DNA of 64,000 bases, taken from NCBI GenBank assembly GCA_965215825.1, contig CBDCEM010000002.1, positions 310,001 to 374,000 of the forward strand, given 5' to 3'. The DNA is from JAWPMT01 sp965215825. Lineage in GTDB: Bacteria; Bacteroidota; Bacteroidia; Cytophagales; Cyclobacteriaceae. Every line of letters begins with the position of its first letter. Position 1 is the first letter of the stretch. The notes under the pieces were generated by a model. It searched no databases and was not told the DNA's origin. It saw nothing but the letters and a program-made list of their open reading frames with translations. A program made the position numbers and the translations under genes. This document shows positions 54,679-64,000 of this stretch, piece after piece.

Positions 54679-55749
54679 ATGCGTTTGATCTTATACTTTT
54701 CTTTTCTGTGCCTGACAATCAGTATCTACAGCCAAAGGGCACCGGTACCCAATCTACCTGAAATCAGTGCGGTAAAAGCAGGGTTCAACGGCGATTCAAT
54801 CAACGCGCTTTACGAAAAGGTCGAAAATACACCCCATCGTGATTTCGTTGGCCTGGTTGTGATTAAAAACAATCAAATCGCACTCGAATGGTACTTCAAT
54901 ACCTTTTGGCGTAATCATTTAATTGATATACGATCGACTGGAAAAAGTATTACCTCATTGTTGCTGGGAGTAGCCATCAAAGAAGGTTTGGTACAAAGCC
55001 TTGAACAAGATGTCTACTCGTTTTTCTCAAAAGAGAAATATCCGACTCTCCATGATGATTTTAAGAAAATAAAAGTAAAACACTTGTTAGATATGGCTTC
55101 CGGCCTGGATGCTGACACAGACAATTACCAAACACCTGGCCACGCTGGAAGGTGGATAAGCAAGGATGAATGGGTCTCGTATTTGCTAAGTATTCGGTTG
55201 GCCAATACACCTGGAGAGAAATGGGTCTATGCAGATATCAACGCCGTACTGGTAGGAGCCATTATTGAGGAAACTTCGGGGATGAACCTTCGGGATTTTG
55301 CAAAAAAATATGTGTTTGATCCTTTGGGGATCACGGAATTCTATTGGTACACAAACGCCGCTAATCAAACAGGTGGAGCTGGGAACCTGTACTTATCTAC
55401 ACTGGATTTTGCAAAGTTGGGTGTACTGGTCACCAATGAAGGAAAATGGGCAGAGAAGCAAATCATCGACGCCAATTATATCAAGCAATTAATCGGTCGC
55501 CAAGCTTTTGACCTCACCGAATACTGGGACCTGACGGACAGCTATGGCATGTTGTGGTATAAAAAACAACAAAAAATCAACGGCAAAACCATCGACTACT
55601 TATGGGCTTCCGGAAGAGGAGGAAATCAATTGATTGTTGTTCCGAAAGAAGACATGGTAATTGCGTTGACATCCACCGCCTATGGGCCAAGGTACGGACA
55701 CCCCAGAGCTTATGAATTTCTTCTCGGTGTGCTCGGTGCATTAGAATAG
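54679..55749 (+). CDS. secreted serine hydrolase, class C beta-lactamase / esterase family
   Basis: 356 residues with a signal peptide (to about SIYSQ). The SxxK nucleophile motif is DIRSTGKSITSLLLGV; the YxN-type tyrosine motif appears as VYADINAVLVGAII, with Asp in place of Asn. The third motif region is WASGRGGNQLIVVPKEDMVI. Members cleave esters, D-amino peptides or beta-lactams; resistance is not implied. It opens a five-gene plus-strand cluster whose products are mostly exported, with the sialidase gene starting 5 bp after it. Confidence 0.85.
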   Translation: MRLILYFSFLCLTISIYSQRAPVPNLPEISAVKAGFNGDSINALYEKVENTPHRDFVGLVVIKNNQIALEWYFNTFWRNHLIDIRSTGKSITSLLLGVAIKEGLVQSLEQDVYSFFSKEKYPTLHDDFKKIKVKHLLDMASGLDADTDNYQTPGHAGRWISKDEWVSYLLSIRLANTPGEKWVYADINAVLVGAIIEETSGMNLRDFAKKYVFDPLGITEFYWYTNAANQTGGAGNLYLSTLDFAKLGVLVTNEGKWAEKQIIDANYIKQLIGRQAFDLTEYWDLTDSYGMLWYKKQQKINGKTIDYLWASGRGGNQLIVVPKEDMVIALTSTAYGPRYGHPRAYEFLLGVLGALE

Positions 55750-55754
55750 TACAC

Positions 55755-56882
55755 ATGATCCCAACTGTACAATTTATGAAAGTAACCCTGCTAATGCTCT
55801 ATTTTACCATAGGAGTTTGGGTCTCCACTGATGCTCAACCTGACAAGGAACCTGAGTTCATCAATCTGTTTGATGCAAAAACAACAGACGGTGTTTCCTG
55901 CTATAGAATACCTGCAATCGTCACCGCACCCAATGGAGATTTGGTAGTAGCAATCGACGAAAGGGTGCCTTCTTGTGGAGACCTAAAGTGGAGCCGGGAT
56001 ATAAATATTGTCATGAGACGTAGTGAAGATTCTGGGGCGTCCTGGTCAGCAATTGAAACCCTAGTGGACTATCCGGATGGGCAATCAGCCTCAGATCCCT
56101 CGATGATTGTTGATGAAGCCACAGGTGTCATCTTCCTCTTTTTCAACTTTATGGACTTGGACAGGGAGAAAGACATTTACTATCTAAAAGTCATAAAAAG
56201 TGGGGACAATGGCCTTACCTGGAGTGCCCCTGAAGATATTACCTCTCAAATCGCAAAACCCAAATGGCATCAGGATTTTAAATTCATCACCAGTGGACGA
56301 GGAGTCCAGTCCCCAGATGGGCAATTATTGCATACGTTAGTGAATTTGGAAAATGGTCTTCACCTTTTTGGCAGTGAGGACCATGGAAAAAGTTGGAAAT
56401 TATTCGACACACCTATTCAGCCTGCTGACGAGTCAAAGATCATAATATTGGCCGATTCAACGTGGATGATCAATAGTCGCATGAATAAGAGTGGTTTCAG
56501 GTTTGTTCACACCTCTATCGATAAGGGAAAAACCTGGTCTTCCAAACCGGATTCTACACTAATCGACCCAGGTTGTAACGCAAGTATCATCAGATACACA
56601 TCAATTCAGGCAGGCGATGATAAAAACAGGCTTCTATTTTCTAATGCGAAAAATGATGAGCGTCGATCCAACATGACCATACGTCTCAGCTATGATGAAG
56701 GCAATACCTGGACCACTGGTAAAACCATTTATCCCGGAAAATCGGCCTATTCTTCCATGACGATACTTGCCAATGGAGATATCGGTATATTTTTTGAAAA
56801 AGATGAATATCAGGAGAATGTATTTGTCAGGCTCTCCTTGGATTGGTTGAGTGATGGTGAAGACCAATATGCAAAACCTTAA
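55755..56882 (+). CDS. exo-alpha-sialidase (GH33-like)
   Basis: 375 residues with a signal peptide; a second ATG at 55776 begins a more standard one (MKVTLLMLYFTIGVWVSTDA). The sialidase RIP motif is clear (VSCYRIPAIVTAPNGDLVVA) and five Asp boxes follow: RSEDSGASWS, SGDNGLTWS, SEDHGKSWK, SIDKGKTWS and SYDEGNTWT. A six-bladed propeller should remove terminal sialic acids from glycans. It differs from the large BNR proteins in this window, which lack RIP. Confidence 0.87.
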   Translation: MIPTVQFMKVTLLMLYFTIGVWVSTDAQPDKEPEFINLFDAKTTDGVSCYRIPAIVTAPNGDLVVAIDERVPSCGDLKWSRDINIVMRRSEDSGASWSAIETLVDYPDGQSASDPSMIVDEATGVIFLFFNFMDLDREKDIYYLKVIKSGDNGLTWSAPEDITSQIAKPKWHQDFKFITSGRGVQSPDGQLLHTLVNLENGLHLFGSEDHGKSWKLFDTPIQPADESKIIILADSTWMINSRMNKSGFRFVHTSIDKGKTWSSKPDSTLIDPGCNASIIRYTSIQAGDDKNRLLFSNAKNDERRSNMTIRLSYDEGNTWTTGKTIYPGKSAYSSMTILANGDIGIFFEKDEYQENVFVRLSLDWLSDGEDQYAKP

Positions 56883-57006
56883 CCCAAAACAAGCAATCTG
56901 GAGTTGTTAAACTTTGGCACGATCATTTTCATTAAAATGTATCTATCCCGTCGCAACACGCTTTCCACTCGGTTACTTAACTTTATCGGAACCTACCTAC
57001 CCATAT

Positions 57007-58674
57007 ATGAATAGTACGAGAATAGTGGTATTACTTTCTATTGTAATATTTGCCTGCAACCCAGGCGATACGCTTGTCAGTAATACAGGAAATGCGACTT
57101 CAACAGGGGAATCAAACAAAGAAATAGCTACTTGCGGAACCCCGCCGGAAGCACCCGTTCCGAAGGAGGCTTACGTGATTAAACCCATCGATCTTATACC
57201 TGAGGCCCTGGGAGTGTTCGAAAGAACCATTCAGACCAGTAGTCAAAAAGCCCAACATTTCTTCAATCAAGGATTTCAGTTGCGATATGCCTTTGCGATC
57301 AATGAAGCGATCAGTTCTTTCCGGGAAGCACAAAAAGAAGACCCAAATTGTGTCATGTGTTATTGGGGAGAAGCATGGGCTTTAGGTTCCTACATTAACA
57401 GTCACATGAAGGCGGATAAAGCACCGTTGGCTCTCGAGGCCATCAATAAAGCGATCGAATTGCTAGATGACAACACCGCCGAAGTGGACCGTGCTTTAAT
57501 AGAGGCCATGGGTGTGAGATATGTTGAAGATTTTGATTACGAAATCCGAAGAAACCAGGATTCCTTGTACGCAGATGCCATGCAGCTGGTTTATGAGCGA
57601 TTCCCTGATGATTTGGATGTGGCTACCCTTTATGCAGATGCCTTGTTTTTGCTTGAGCCTCGGGGTGGAACAAGAGAAATGGACAATCCGCGTCTTGTAA
57701 AAATCCATAGTGCTTTAGAAAGTGTTTTGGATAAAAATATTGAGCATCCTGGTGCCTGCCATCTGTACATTCATGCTACTGAATCTACCAACCAGCCTGA
57801 ATTGGCAGAATCCTGTGCTGATTTTCTTGGGAATACGATTCCCGGGGCAAGCCACATCAATCATATGCCTTCACATACCTACAATGAAATAGGGAGATGG
57901 GGGGATGGTGTAAGGGCCAACTTACAGGCCTCACTAACGGACAAACTCGCGAAGGAAGGAGGTGCTGCAATTGCTACCTATCCAGGTCATAACCTCCACA
58001 TGTTGTTGTATGCTGCTTCTTACGATGGTCAAGGAGCCATTGCGATGCAAGCAGGACGAGACTTTGAAAAATTGACAGATGACAACTTCCAGCATGCACT
58101 TACTGCATTGCGATTCGGACGCTTCGATGATATTCTGGCTATGGAAAAACCCGATGGCGGGGTGATAGAGAATAGCATATGGGATTTCTGTCGTGGGTAC
58201 GCGCATTTGAAAAATGACGAAGTTGATTTTGCCAGGTTATACCTGAAACGAGTACAAAATACGGCGGACACAACAAAAAGCCGGTACCGCTTCGCACCGG
58301 GAGCTCCCGTATTGAAAGTTATGTCTCTCATCCTTGAAGGAGAGATCGCCTGGAACGAAGGAAAGGAACAGCAAGCCATCCAACTCTTTGAAGAAGGTGT
58401 AAAACTGGAAGATAAATTACCTTATAGTGAACCAGAGCCGATGCCTTTTTCTATTCGACATTGGTTGGGAGCGTTACAATTGGAGATGGGCCGGTATGCT
58501 GAGGCTGAGGCGACCTATCGCAGTGAAATTGCGGATCACCCCAACAATGGCTGGTCACTCTATGGGTTGCGGGAAGCACTGAAAGCACAGGGTAAACCTC
58601 ACGAGCAAACAGAAGCAGAACTTGTGCAAAGTTGGGCCCGGTCCGATACAAGAATCACAAGTTCCAGATTTTAA
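57007..58674 (+). CDS. TPR-repeat lipoprotein
   Basis: About 556 residues from the ATG at 57007, which opens a lipoprotein signal (VVLLSIVIFAC). The frame extends upstream to a TTG at 56914 without signal character. Helical TPR-like repeats include AQHFFNQGFQLRYAFAINEA then ISSFREA (about 80-105) and, near the end, LQLEMGRYAEAEATYRSEIA. A CVMCYWGEAWALGS segment with two Cys and a His-rich CHLYIHATEST recall a group of Bacteroidota TPR proteins with no assigned task. Probably a scaffold for partners at the membrane. Confidence 0.8.
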   Translation: MNSTRIVVLLSIVIFACNPGDTLVSNTGNATSTGESNKEIATCGTPPEAPVPKEAYVIKPIDLIPEALGVFERTIQTSSQKAQHFFNQGFQLRYAFAINEAISSFREAQKEDPNCVMCYWGEAWALGSYINSHMKADKAPLALEAINKAIELLDDNTAEVDRALIEAMGVRYVEDFDYEIRRNQDSLYADAMQLVYERFPDDLDVATLYADALFLLEPRGGTREMDNPRLVKIHSALESVLDKNIEHPGACHLYIHATESTNQPELAESCADFLGNTIPGASHINHMPSHTYNEIGRWGDGVRANLQASLTDKLAKEGGAAIATYPGHNLHMLLYAASYDGQGAIAMQAGRDFEKLTDDNFQHALTALRFGRFDDILAMEKPDGGVIENSIWDFCRGYAHLKNDEVDFARLYLKRVQNTADTTKSRYRFAPGAPVLKVMSLILEGEIAWNEGKEQQAIQLFEEGVKLEDKLPYSEPEPMPFSIRHWLGALQLEMGRYAEAEATYRSEIADHPNNGWSLYGLREALKAQGKPHEQTEAELVQSWARSDTRITSSRF

Positions 58675-58780
58675 CACCTTGGGCTATGTCGGAGGTCTTA
58701 TTGCTAACCATCCAGGTCACTTCCTGACATACTTTAACTGAAGCCCAGAATTAATCCTGATATTCGTGGGTTAAATAAAC

Positions 58781-59770
58781 ATGGAATTAATCCCCAATAT
58801 CGACCTCAACGTACTGACGGCTTACTTACGTAAGCAAACCTGGATCAAACCAACCGAGTCCATCAAGAAAGTAGAAAAGCCTGGTGAGGGTAACATGAAC
58901 CGTGTGCTCAGAGTGGTCACTTCTTCTGGTTCCATCGTCCTGAAGCAAGCCACGGACCATGTAGTGAAGTACCCTGACATTCCGGCTCCAATATCTCGCA
59001 TCGATGTGGAGCAGCAATTTTACAGCCTTGCATCTGGTATAAAGGATATTGAGGAGTATCAGCCCGCTATCCTCGGTTATGATCCTGCTAATCACCTGAT
59101 GGCCATGGAGGATTTGGGAGAGGCTTCTGACTTCACATCTCTCTACCAAACGGGCAAAGGCCTCAGTGAATCATTGGCTTTGGCCATTGGCCGGTCGCTG
59201 CACTCCCTGCATACGCATACCTTTTCCGACCAGGAAGTTCATGCATTTCCAACAAATATGGAACTGCGTTTACTCAATCATCAGCATATCTTTGAATTAC
59301 CCCTTTTGGCCGAAAATGGTTTTGATCTGGACAGTGTCACACCAGGCTTGCAAGGCGTATCGGCTATTTATAAATCAGATCAGGAACTGAAGTCGGGTGC
59401 ATCTAAACTTGGGAAAATATACCTGGGAAGTGGGAAATCTTTACTACATGGTGATTACTATCCTGGCAGCTGGCTAAATACTGCGAAAGGCTTCCGGTTG
59501 ATCGATCCTGAGTTTTGTTTTTTCGGATCACCAGAATTTGACCTGGGTGTTTTACTCGCACACCTAAAGTTGGCACAACAACCCGACGACATTCGTGACT
59601 GGATATTAACGGCATATCCATCTGCAGTAGACCAGCAACTACTTTTCAAATTTGAAGGCATGGAAATCATTAGACGGTTGATTGGACTGGCACAACTTCC
59701 ATTAATGATGGATTTAACGACCAAAGAATCACTACTTCAATACGCGCATCACCAAGTCATGAAGCCATGA
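58781..59770 (+). CDS. APH/choline-kinase-type phosphotransferase
   Basis: 329 residues with a protein-kinase-like fold. The catalytic loop is LLHGDYYPGSWL (Asp within HGD) and the metal-binding Asp is in FRLIDPEFCFFGSPEFDLGV. Glycine-loop and Lys region: VEKPGEGNMNRVLRV and IVLKQATDH. The overall pattern is nearest to methylthioribose-kinase and aminoglycoside-phosphotransferase groups, but the substrate is unknown. No signal peptide, so cytosolic, unlike its neighbours. It overlaps the next gene by 4 bp. Confidence 0.85.
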   Translation: MELIPNIDLNVLTAYLRKQTWIKPTESIKKVEKPGEGNMNRVLRVVTSSGSIVLKQATDHVVKYPDIPAPISRIDVEQQFYSLASGIKDIEEYQPAILGYDPANHLMAMEDLGEASDFTSLYQTGKGLSESLALAIGRSLHSLHTHTFSDQEVHAFPTNMELRLLNHQHIFELPLLAENGFDLDSVTPGLQGVSAIYKSDQELKSGASKLGKIYLGSGKSLLHGDYYPGSWLNTAKGFRLIDPEFCFFGSPEFDLGVLLAHLKLAQQPDDIRDWILTAYPSAVDQQLLFKFEGMEIIRRLIGLAQLPLMMDLTTKESLLQYAHHQVMKP

Positions 59771-61068
59771 AACCCTCATTTACCTCGATATGGTCATTGT
59801 TGCTCGTCCTGGCTTTTGCTTGCCAGCCGAGTCCTGATCGGGGAACTTCTTTCCCGGCACCAGAAGCCTCACTCCATGTTCGCGAGGTTAAGCTACCAGA
59901 AGGTTTGACCAAGGCAATGTACAAAGACAAGCTTTTGGGTTTGTTGGTAGGTTCCGCGATTGGGGATGCAATGGGAGCCCCTGTAGAAATGTGGGGTCGT
60001 GACCAGATTCAGGTGCAGTATGGTTATATAGACACCCTGGTTCATGTGATTCGTGAAGGTTCTCCGGAAGGCCCATGGGAAAACAACATGTCTCCAGGCG
60101 CAACTACCGACGATACCCGTTGGAAATACCTGATGAGCAACTTCCTTTTGACACAAACTTCTGATGAATTGGATGATGTTGGTTTCGCTAAATATCTGGT
60201 GAGTTTGTACGAATCCGAAAAGCAACAAGTCCAGTCACTCGAGACTTTTGATCCGGAACCTTTGGAACAACAACTGCGACACATGGCCTGGTTGCAGGAA
60301 TGGGCCAAAGTATCGCTCCCTTTTGCCGAAGATGACCTAAGAGGCTATTCATATGCTTTGAACCGGTTCTACGGTGGCGAAATGTCCTGCGCGGGTATGT
60401 TGTACACACCGATGATCGGAGGCTACTTTCCGGGCCAGACCGTAAAGGCTTATGAAGAAGCTTATAGACTGGGCATTTTTGATATCGGTTATGCAAGAGA
60501 CATTTCCGCCCTTACAGCGGGTTATGTAGCCCAGGCGATGCGTCCTGAAGTTCCTTACGATAGCATTGCGGGCATTACTCCTATCCTCGACCCTCTTAGT
60601 TATTCAAACAGTCGTCTAATTGGAAGGCTTGCTCAGCAATCATACATGGATGCCAGGAAAATTGTATTTGATGCGCGTGCCATAACAGAGCCAGATCCTG
60701 AACTTCGAATACCTAAAGGCTTCAAAAAGACCGCACTGGAATACACACAAATGCTTGCGACTTTCGAAGCATTAGACCAGCAAATGAAAGCCATTCCTTT
60801 TCATGCGGGTGAAATTCACCTGATTAACCTTACTGCCATGCTTTACAGTGAGGGCGACTTTCGACTGGCCATGGAATTCATTGTGAATTTTGGTCGAGAC
60901 AATGATACTGTCGCAGCAGTTACCGGCGCTATTCTCGGAGCTTATCTTGGTTACAATCAGTTGCCAAAAGGCTTAGCAGCACCTGTCTTAAAAATTTCCA
61001 GAGAAACAATCGGGATTGATTTGGAAATACTCAGTGAACAGATGGCTGATAAACTTTTCGGAAAATAA
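59767..61068 (+). CDS. ADP-ribosylglycohydrolase family lipoprotein
   Basis: 433 residues. A lipobox (LLVLAFAC) makes it an exported lipoprotein. The ARH/DraG-fold motifs are present: LLGLLVGSAIGDAMGAPVEM, the metal-binding SPGATTDDTRW and, near the end, VNFGRDNDTVAAVTGAILGA. DraG-type enzymes remove ADP-ribose from protein in the cytosol; relatives cleave other N- or O-glycosidic bonds, so an exported member may act on a nucleoside-like or glycan substrate. The start overlaps the kinase gene (ATGA), and its stop is 2 bp from the convergent BNR gene. Confidence 0.87.
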   Translation: MKPSFTSIWSLLLVLAFACQPSPDRGTSFPAPEASLHVREVKLPEGLTKAMYKDKLLGLLVGSAIGDAMGAPVEMWGRDQIQVQYGYIDTLVHVIREGSPEGPWENNMSPGATTDDTRWKYLMSNFLLTQTSDELDDVGFAKYLVSLYESEKQQVQSLETFDPEPLEQQLRHMAWLQEWAKVSLPFAEDDLRGYSYALNRFYGGEMSCAGMLYTPMIGGYFPGQTVKAYEEAYRLGIFDIGYARDISALTAGYVAQAMRPEVPYDSIAGITPILDPLSYSNSRLIGRLAQQSYMDARKIVFDARAITEPDPELRIPKGFKKTALEYTQMLATFEALDQQMKAIPFHAGEIHLINLTAMLYSEGDFRLAMEFIVNFGRDNDTVAAVTGAILGAYLGYNQLPKGLAAPVLKISRETIGIDLEILSEQMADKLFGK

Positions 61069-61070
61069 TA

Positions 61071-64000
61071 TCAATTCCTTCTACCCCGGGTATATGGCGC
61101 TCCCAGTGCTGTCAATTCTGCTTCATAAGTAGCTAAGGCTTCTAAATAAGCTTTCAAGTCATCGGAAAATCCTTCCAAATCATCTTCAGCAATCCTGACC
61201 TGTTCTTTCATGGTGTCTGTAGGCAAATTGGTAGTCCCCCAATGACTGTAAGCAACCGTACCAACCCTACCAGCTATCCCGGGATGTCGGGATTCATCAA
61301 GCCGTCCCTTCGCAGGGTCACCATACAAGGCGGTTCTCAAATCAATCAAGTCACCATTCAGTTGACTCCACTTTGTAAAGTGTGATTCCCCGGCTTTTGG
61401 TGTTTGTGTTAGCGCTGCTTTGATGAACCGCAATCGCTCATTGGCCTCGGACAATTGTTGTCCAATTCCTGAGATTTGTAGTAATAACTCACGGGTTTCT
61501 CGTTGAAAGGTCGCGACTTGATTGAAGTTCACTTTTTGTAAGCTTGGGATGGGCTTTACCTGGAAAGATTGAGCAGCTCCCTGGGGAATCAGCTTGCCAT
61601 TATTTTCAATAATTAACTCCGCTGTGTATTTACCCGGGGCTACTAAAGGCCCTTCCGCATCTCCAGCCCAGGGGGGTTGAAAAGCGGGTTTGCTTAATCG
61701 TATTGCATCTGGTGCTGCAAGTTTCAAATCCCAACTTATCCGATGAAGTCCCTGCGAGTTCTTTCCTTTGAGCCAGCGAACTGGATTTCCAGCCTCATCC
61801 CGAATCAATACCAATACCTGTGGTTTGCTGTTTTTGCGTTCCTCATTTAAGTTTTCCCAACCAGGAAAGGGAACATCACCATTCGATTTTTTGATTTCAT
61901 TTTCTTTTTCAGCTCGCTGATCTTTTGCCCCTTGAGGCACATCGCCCAAATAGTAACTTATTGTAGCTCCAAATGGCGGGTTTTTTCCTTTGTAGTGGGC
62001 AGAACCCTGACTTGGCATTCCCTTAGCTTGCATAGGTACGGTGGGCACGTACCACCACGTATCTCGTACTGAAAATAAGGTATTCGATTGATCAGAGACA
62101 ACTTGGCTCAAGCTTCTCAGTGATGAGTAATCGTCCAAAATATAAAACCCTCGACCAAACGTGGCTCCTACCAGATCATGGTCTCTGGTATGCAAGGTGA
62201 TATCTCGGAAAGGAATGGTGGGCGCTCCCTTCAACTTCACCCAATTGGTCCCTTTATTATACGAAAAGTACATGCCATCTTCGGCCCCTATAAACAAAAG
62301 GTTAGCAACTACATGATCTTGTTTAATGGCCCAGACAATAGTACCCGCCGGAAGGTCTCCTGAAATGGATTTCCAGGTTTTTCCTCGATTTGAACTCATG
62401 AAGACATACGGAGCGTAATCTCCAAATTTATGAGCATCAACCACTGTAAACGCCACCTCGGCTTCCAGTGGAGAAGCTTCAATGTCATTGATAAATGATC
62501 TCGCGGGAACTCCGGGAATATTACTTCTTCTCCAATTTTGGCCGCCATCTTCACTCACATGCACATAACCGTCATCCGAGCCCGTATAAAGCAGACCACT
62601 GACCCTGGGAGATTCTGAGATTGTCGTAAGCGTCGCGTACTTGGACATGGCTCCATTGTCATAGAGGTCATCCACGCTCCAAACGCGATCCATCAACTCT
62701 AATTTGTATCGATTGGTATTAGTGGTCAGGTCTTCACTGATTGCTTCCCAGGAATCTCCTCGATTTTCACTTTGCCAGAGACGCTGAGAGCCAAAATAAA
62801 TGCGATTGTGATTGTGCGGGCTGATGTGGATTGGGCTGTCCCAATTCCATCGCTCCGGAGTTTCATCAGCATTTGGCTGCGGACGAATACCTATCAACTC
62901 TCCCGTAGCTACATTGAGGCGCTGCAAATTTCCCTGCTGTGTCTCCATGTATGCCGTGTTATTGTCCTCTGGATCGTACAATGAGCCGTATCCATCTGCG
63001 CCTAATGGCACGTACCAATCTCGGTTCAGGATTCCTTCGACACTGGTGGTTCTTGAAGGGCCGATCAACGTACCCAGGTCTTGCGCACCTCCAACGATGT
63101 TGTAAAAAGGTTCGGAATTGTCTAGTCCTAGTTTGTAGAATTGGGAAATGGGAAGGTTAGAGAAATGCCTCCAAAATGAACCGCCATCAAATGTTTCATA
63201 GAGGCCTCCATCAGAACCAGCAATCATGTGTTGTCCATCAGTAGGGTCGATCCACAAGGCATGGTTGTCGCTGTGTTTTTCACGTCCATTTCCCAGGTAA
63301 TCCATGGTCTTTCCTCCGTCCTTGGTAATGTGCAAAAAGACATCCATCTGATACACCAAATCAGGATCATGCGGCGACGCTTCTAATTCTTGATAGTAGT
63401 GTGGCCCGGTGCCGCCGGAAATGTAGCTGTTCCTTTTTTCCCAGCTCCCACCCTGATCCGTAGACCGGTAAAATCCTTTTTCTTTTTCATTGGCTTCAAT
63501 TGTGGCGTAAACCAGATTGGGGTTTGCAGGTGTGACGGCCAGACCAATCTTCCCCATGTCTCCTGAAGGTAAGCCCGTCTTGATCTTGCTAAAGCTATCA
63601 CCATTATCCGTTGACTTGTAAATCCCACTATTTGGCCCTCCTGACATTAACGCCCAGGTTCTTCGAAACCGTTGGTAAGCAGCGGCATAAACTACATCAG
63701 GGTTTTCGGGATTGAATTCAATATCGGTAACTCCTGTAAACTGATCAATTTCCAGAACCAGCTTCCATGACTTTCCCCCATCTGTCGATTTATACAATCC
63801 TCTTGCACCTCCGGCTGACCAAAGTGGGCCCTCTGCCGCCACCAGAATCACATCACTGTTGCGAGGATCTACCAGGATTTTTCCAATGTGCTCCGATTTG
63901 GTAAGTCCCATGTTTTTCCAGGTTCTTCCAGCATCAGCGCTTTTGTATACGCCATCACCCCAGCCCACATGTCGACCACTCACATTTTCACCGGTACCAA
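61071..64000 (-). CDS. sortilin-like BNR/VPS10 beta-propeller protein, partial
   Basis: At least 975 residues; the frame stays open to the window edge, so the true start (about 115 residues more by comparison with its paralogue) is outside. Repeated Asp boxes (SADAGRTWK, STDGGKSWK, SENRGDSWE, SEDGGQNWR) and landmarks such as GTGPHYYQELEASPHDPDLV line up with the protein at 7893-11129 over the whole length, including the helical C-terminus ending ALGAPYTRGRRN. The Gly/Phe-rich loop of the other copy is absent. Enzymatic activity is unproven. Confidence 0.87.
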   Translation of the reverse strand, partial: GTGENVSGRHVGWGDGVYKSADAGRTWKNMGLTKSEHIGKILVDPRNSDVILVAAEGPLWSAGGARGLYKSTDGGKSWKLVLEIDQFTGVTDIEFNPENPDVVYAAAYQRFRRTWALMSGGPNSGIYKSTDNGDSFSKIKTGLPSGDMGKIGLAVTPANPNLVYATIEANEKEKGFYRSTDQGGSWEKRNSYISGGTGPHYYQELEASPHDPDLVYQMDVFLHITKDGGKTMDYLGNGREKHSDNHALWIDPTDGQHMIAGSDGGLYETFDGGSFWRHFSNLPISQFYKLGLDNSEPFYNIVGGAQDLGTLIGPSRTTSVEGILNRDWYVPLGADGYGSLYDPEDNNTAYMETQQGNLQRLNVATGELIGIRPQPNADETPERWNWDSPIHISPHNHNRIYFGSQRLWQSENRGDSWEAISEDLTTNTNRYKLELMDRVWSVDDLYDNGAMSKYATLTTISESPRVSGLLYTGSDDGYVHVSEDGGQNWRRSNIPGVPARSFINDIEASPLEAEVAFTVVDAHKFGDYAPYVFMSSNRGKTWKSISGDLPAGTIVWAIKQDHVVANLLFIGAEDGMYFSYNKGTNWVKLKGAPTIPFRDITLHTRDHDLVGATFGRGFYILDDYSSLRSLSQVVSDQSNTLFSVRDTWWYVPTVPMQAKGMPSQGSAHYKGKNPPFGATISYYLGDVPQGAKDQRAEKENEIKKSNGDVPFPGWENLNEERKNSKPQVLVLIRDEAGNPVRWLKGKNSQGLHRISWDLKLAAPDAIRLSKPAFQPPWAGDAEGPLVAPGKYTAELIIENNGKLIPQGAAQSFQVKPIPSLQKVNFNQVATFQRETRELLLQISGIGQQLSEANERLRFIKAALTQTPKAGESHFTKWSQLNGDLIDLRTALYGDPAKGRLDESRHPGIAGRVGTVAYSHWGTTNLPTDTMKEQVRIAEDDLEGFSDDLKAYLEALATYEAELTALGAPYTRGRRN

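Overview
The window looks like the chromosome of a free-living, probably marine, member of the Bacteroidota, most likely a Cytophagales-type bacterium. The signs are an outer-membrane protein of the Wzi/gliding RemB type, many Sec and lipoprotein signal peptides, a formylglycine sulfatase, DUF4838 and DUF6503 proteins, ceramidase-like and GH3 enzymes, large sortilin-like BNR proteins and moderate G+C. No rRNA, tRNA or CRISPR array was recognised.

Left part (1-11.2 kb): a plus-strand surface block of Wzi/RemB-like protein, translationally coupled MsbA-like ABC exporter, small membrane protein, GmhA heptose isomerase and YifB/ComM ATPase. An orphan 400-residue protein with a helical N-terminus follows, then a 1078-residue sortilin-like BNR protein with a clear terminator.

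Accessory part (11.3-26.6 kb): minus-strand genes of unknown function separated by two ~225-bp foldable repeats that look like integron attC sites (a cassette cluster with no integrase in view). An IS110/IS1111-type element abuts one of them. Further on are a sulfatase, several repeat families, a DUF262/DUF1524 (GmrSD-like) protein, a membrane-protein gene split by a frameshift, a WG-repeat protein, a response regulator/SpoIIE phosphatase pair, a VOC protein and a DUF4838 lipoprotein.

Middle (26.7-30.3 kb): a compact plus-strand group of ceramidase-like protein, D-threonine aldolase/alanine-racemase-like enzyme and GH3 beta-N-acetylhexosaminidase.

Centre (30.4-45.8 kb), the most interesting region: a seven-gene minus-strand operon combining two exporter classes. 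In transcription order it encodes an ABC ATPase, an ABC-2 permease fused to a catalytically dead M1-peptidase-like domain, a TolC-like channel, a periplasmic adaptor lipoprotein, an RND pump, a second RND pump fused to an ABC ATPase, and a small ABC-2 permease. In the fusion the ATPase domain is itself interrupted after its first strand by four predicted membrane helices. All junctions are overlaps or gaps of at most about 54 bp. I infer a hybrid RND/ABC tripartite export machine powered by both proton gradient and ATP; its substrate cannot be read from the sequence.

Right part (46-64 kb): DUF6503 lipoprotein, SLC45-like MFS transporter with a palindrome before its start, secreted subtilisin-like protease, a possible 2OG-Fe oxygenase, SRPBCC protein, DUF493, pterin dehydratase, inositol monophosphatase-family protein and a K+ channel. 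These are followed by a five-gene cluster (serine hydrolase, sialidase, TPR lipoprotein, APH-type kinase, lipoprotein ADP-ribosylglycohydrolase). A second sortilin-like BNR protein runs off the right edge.
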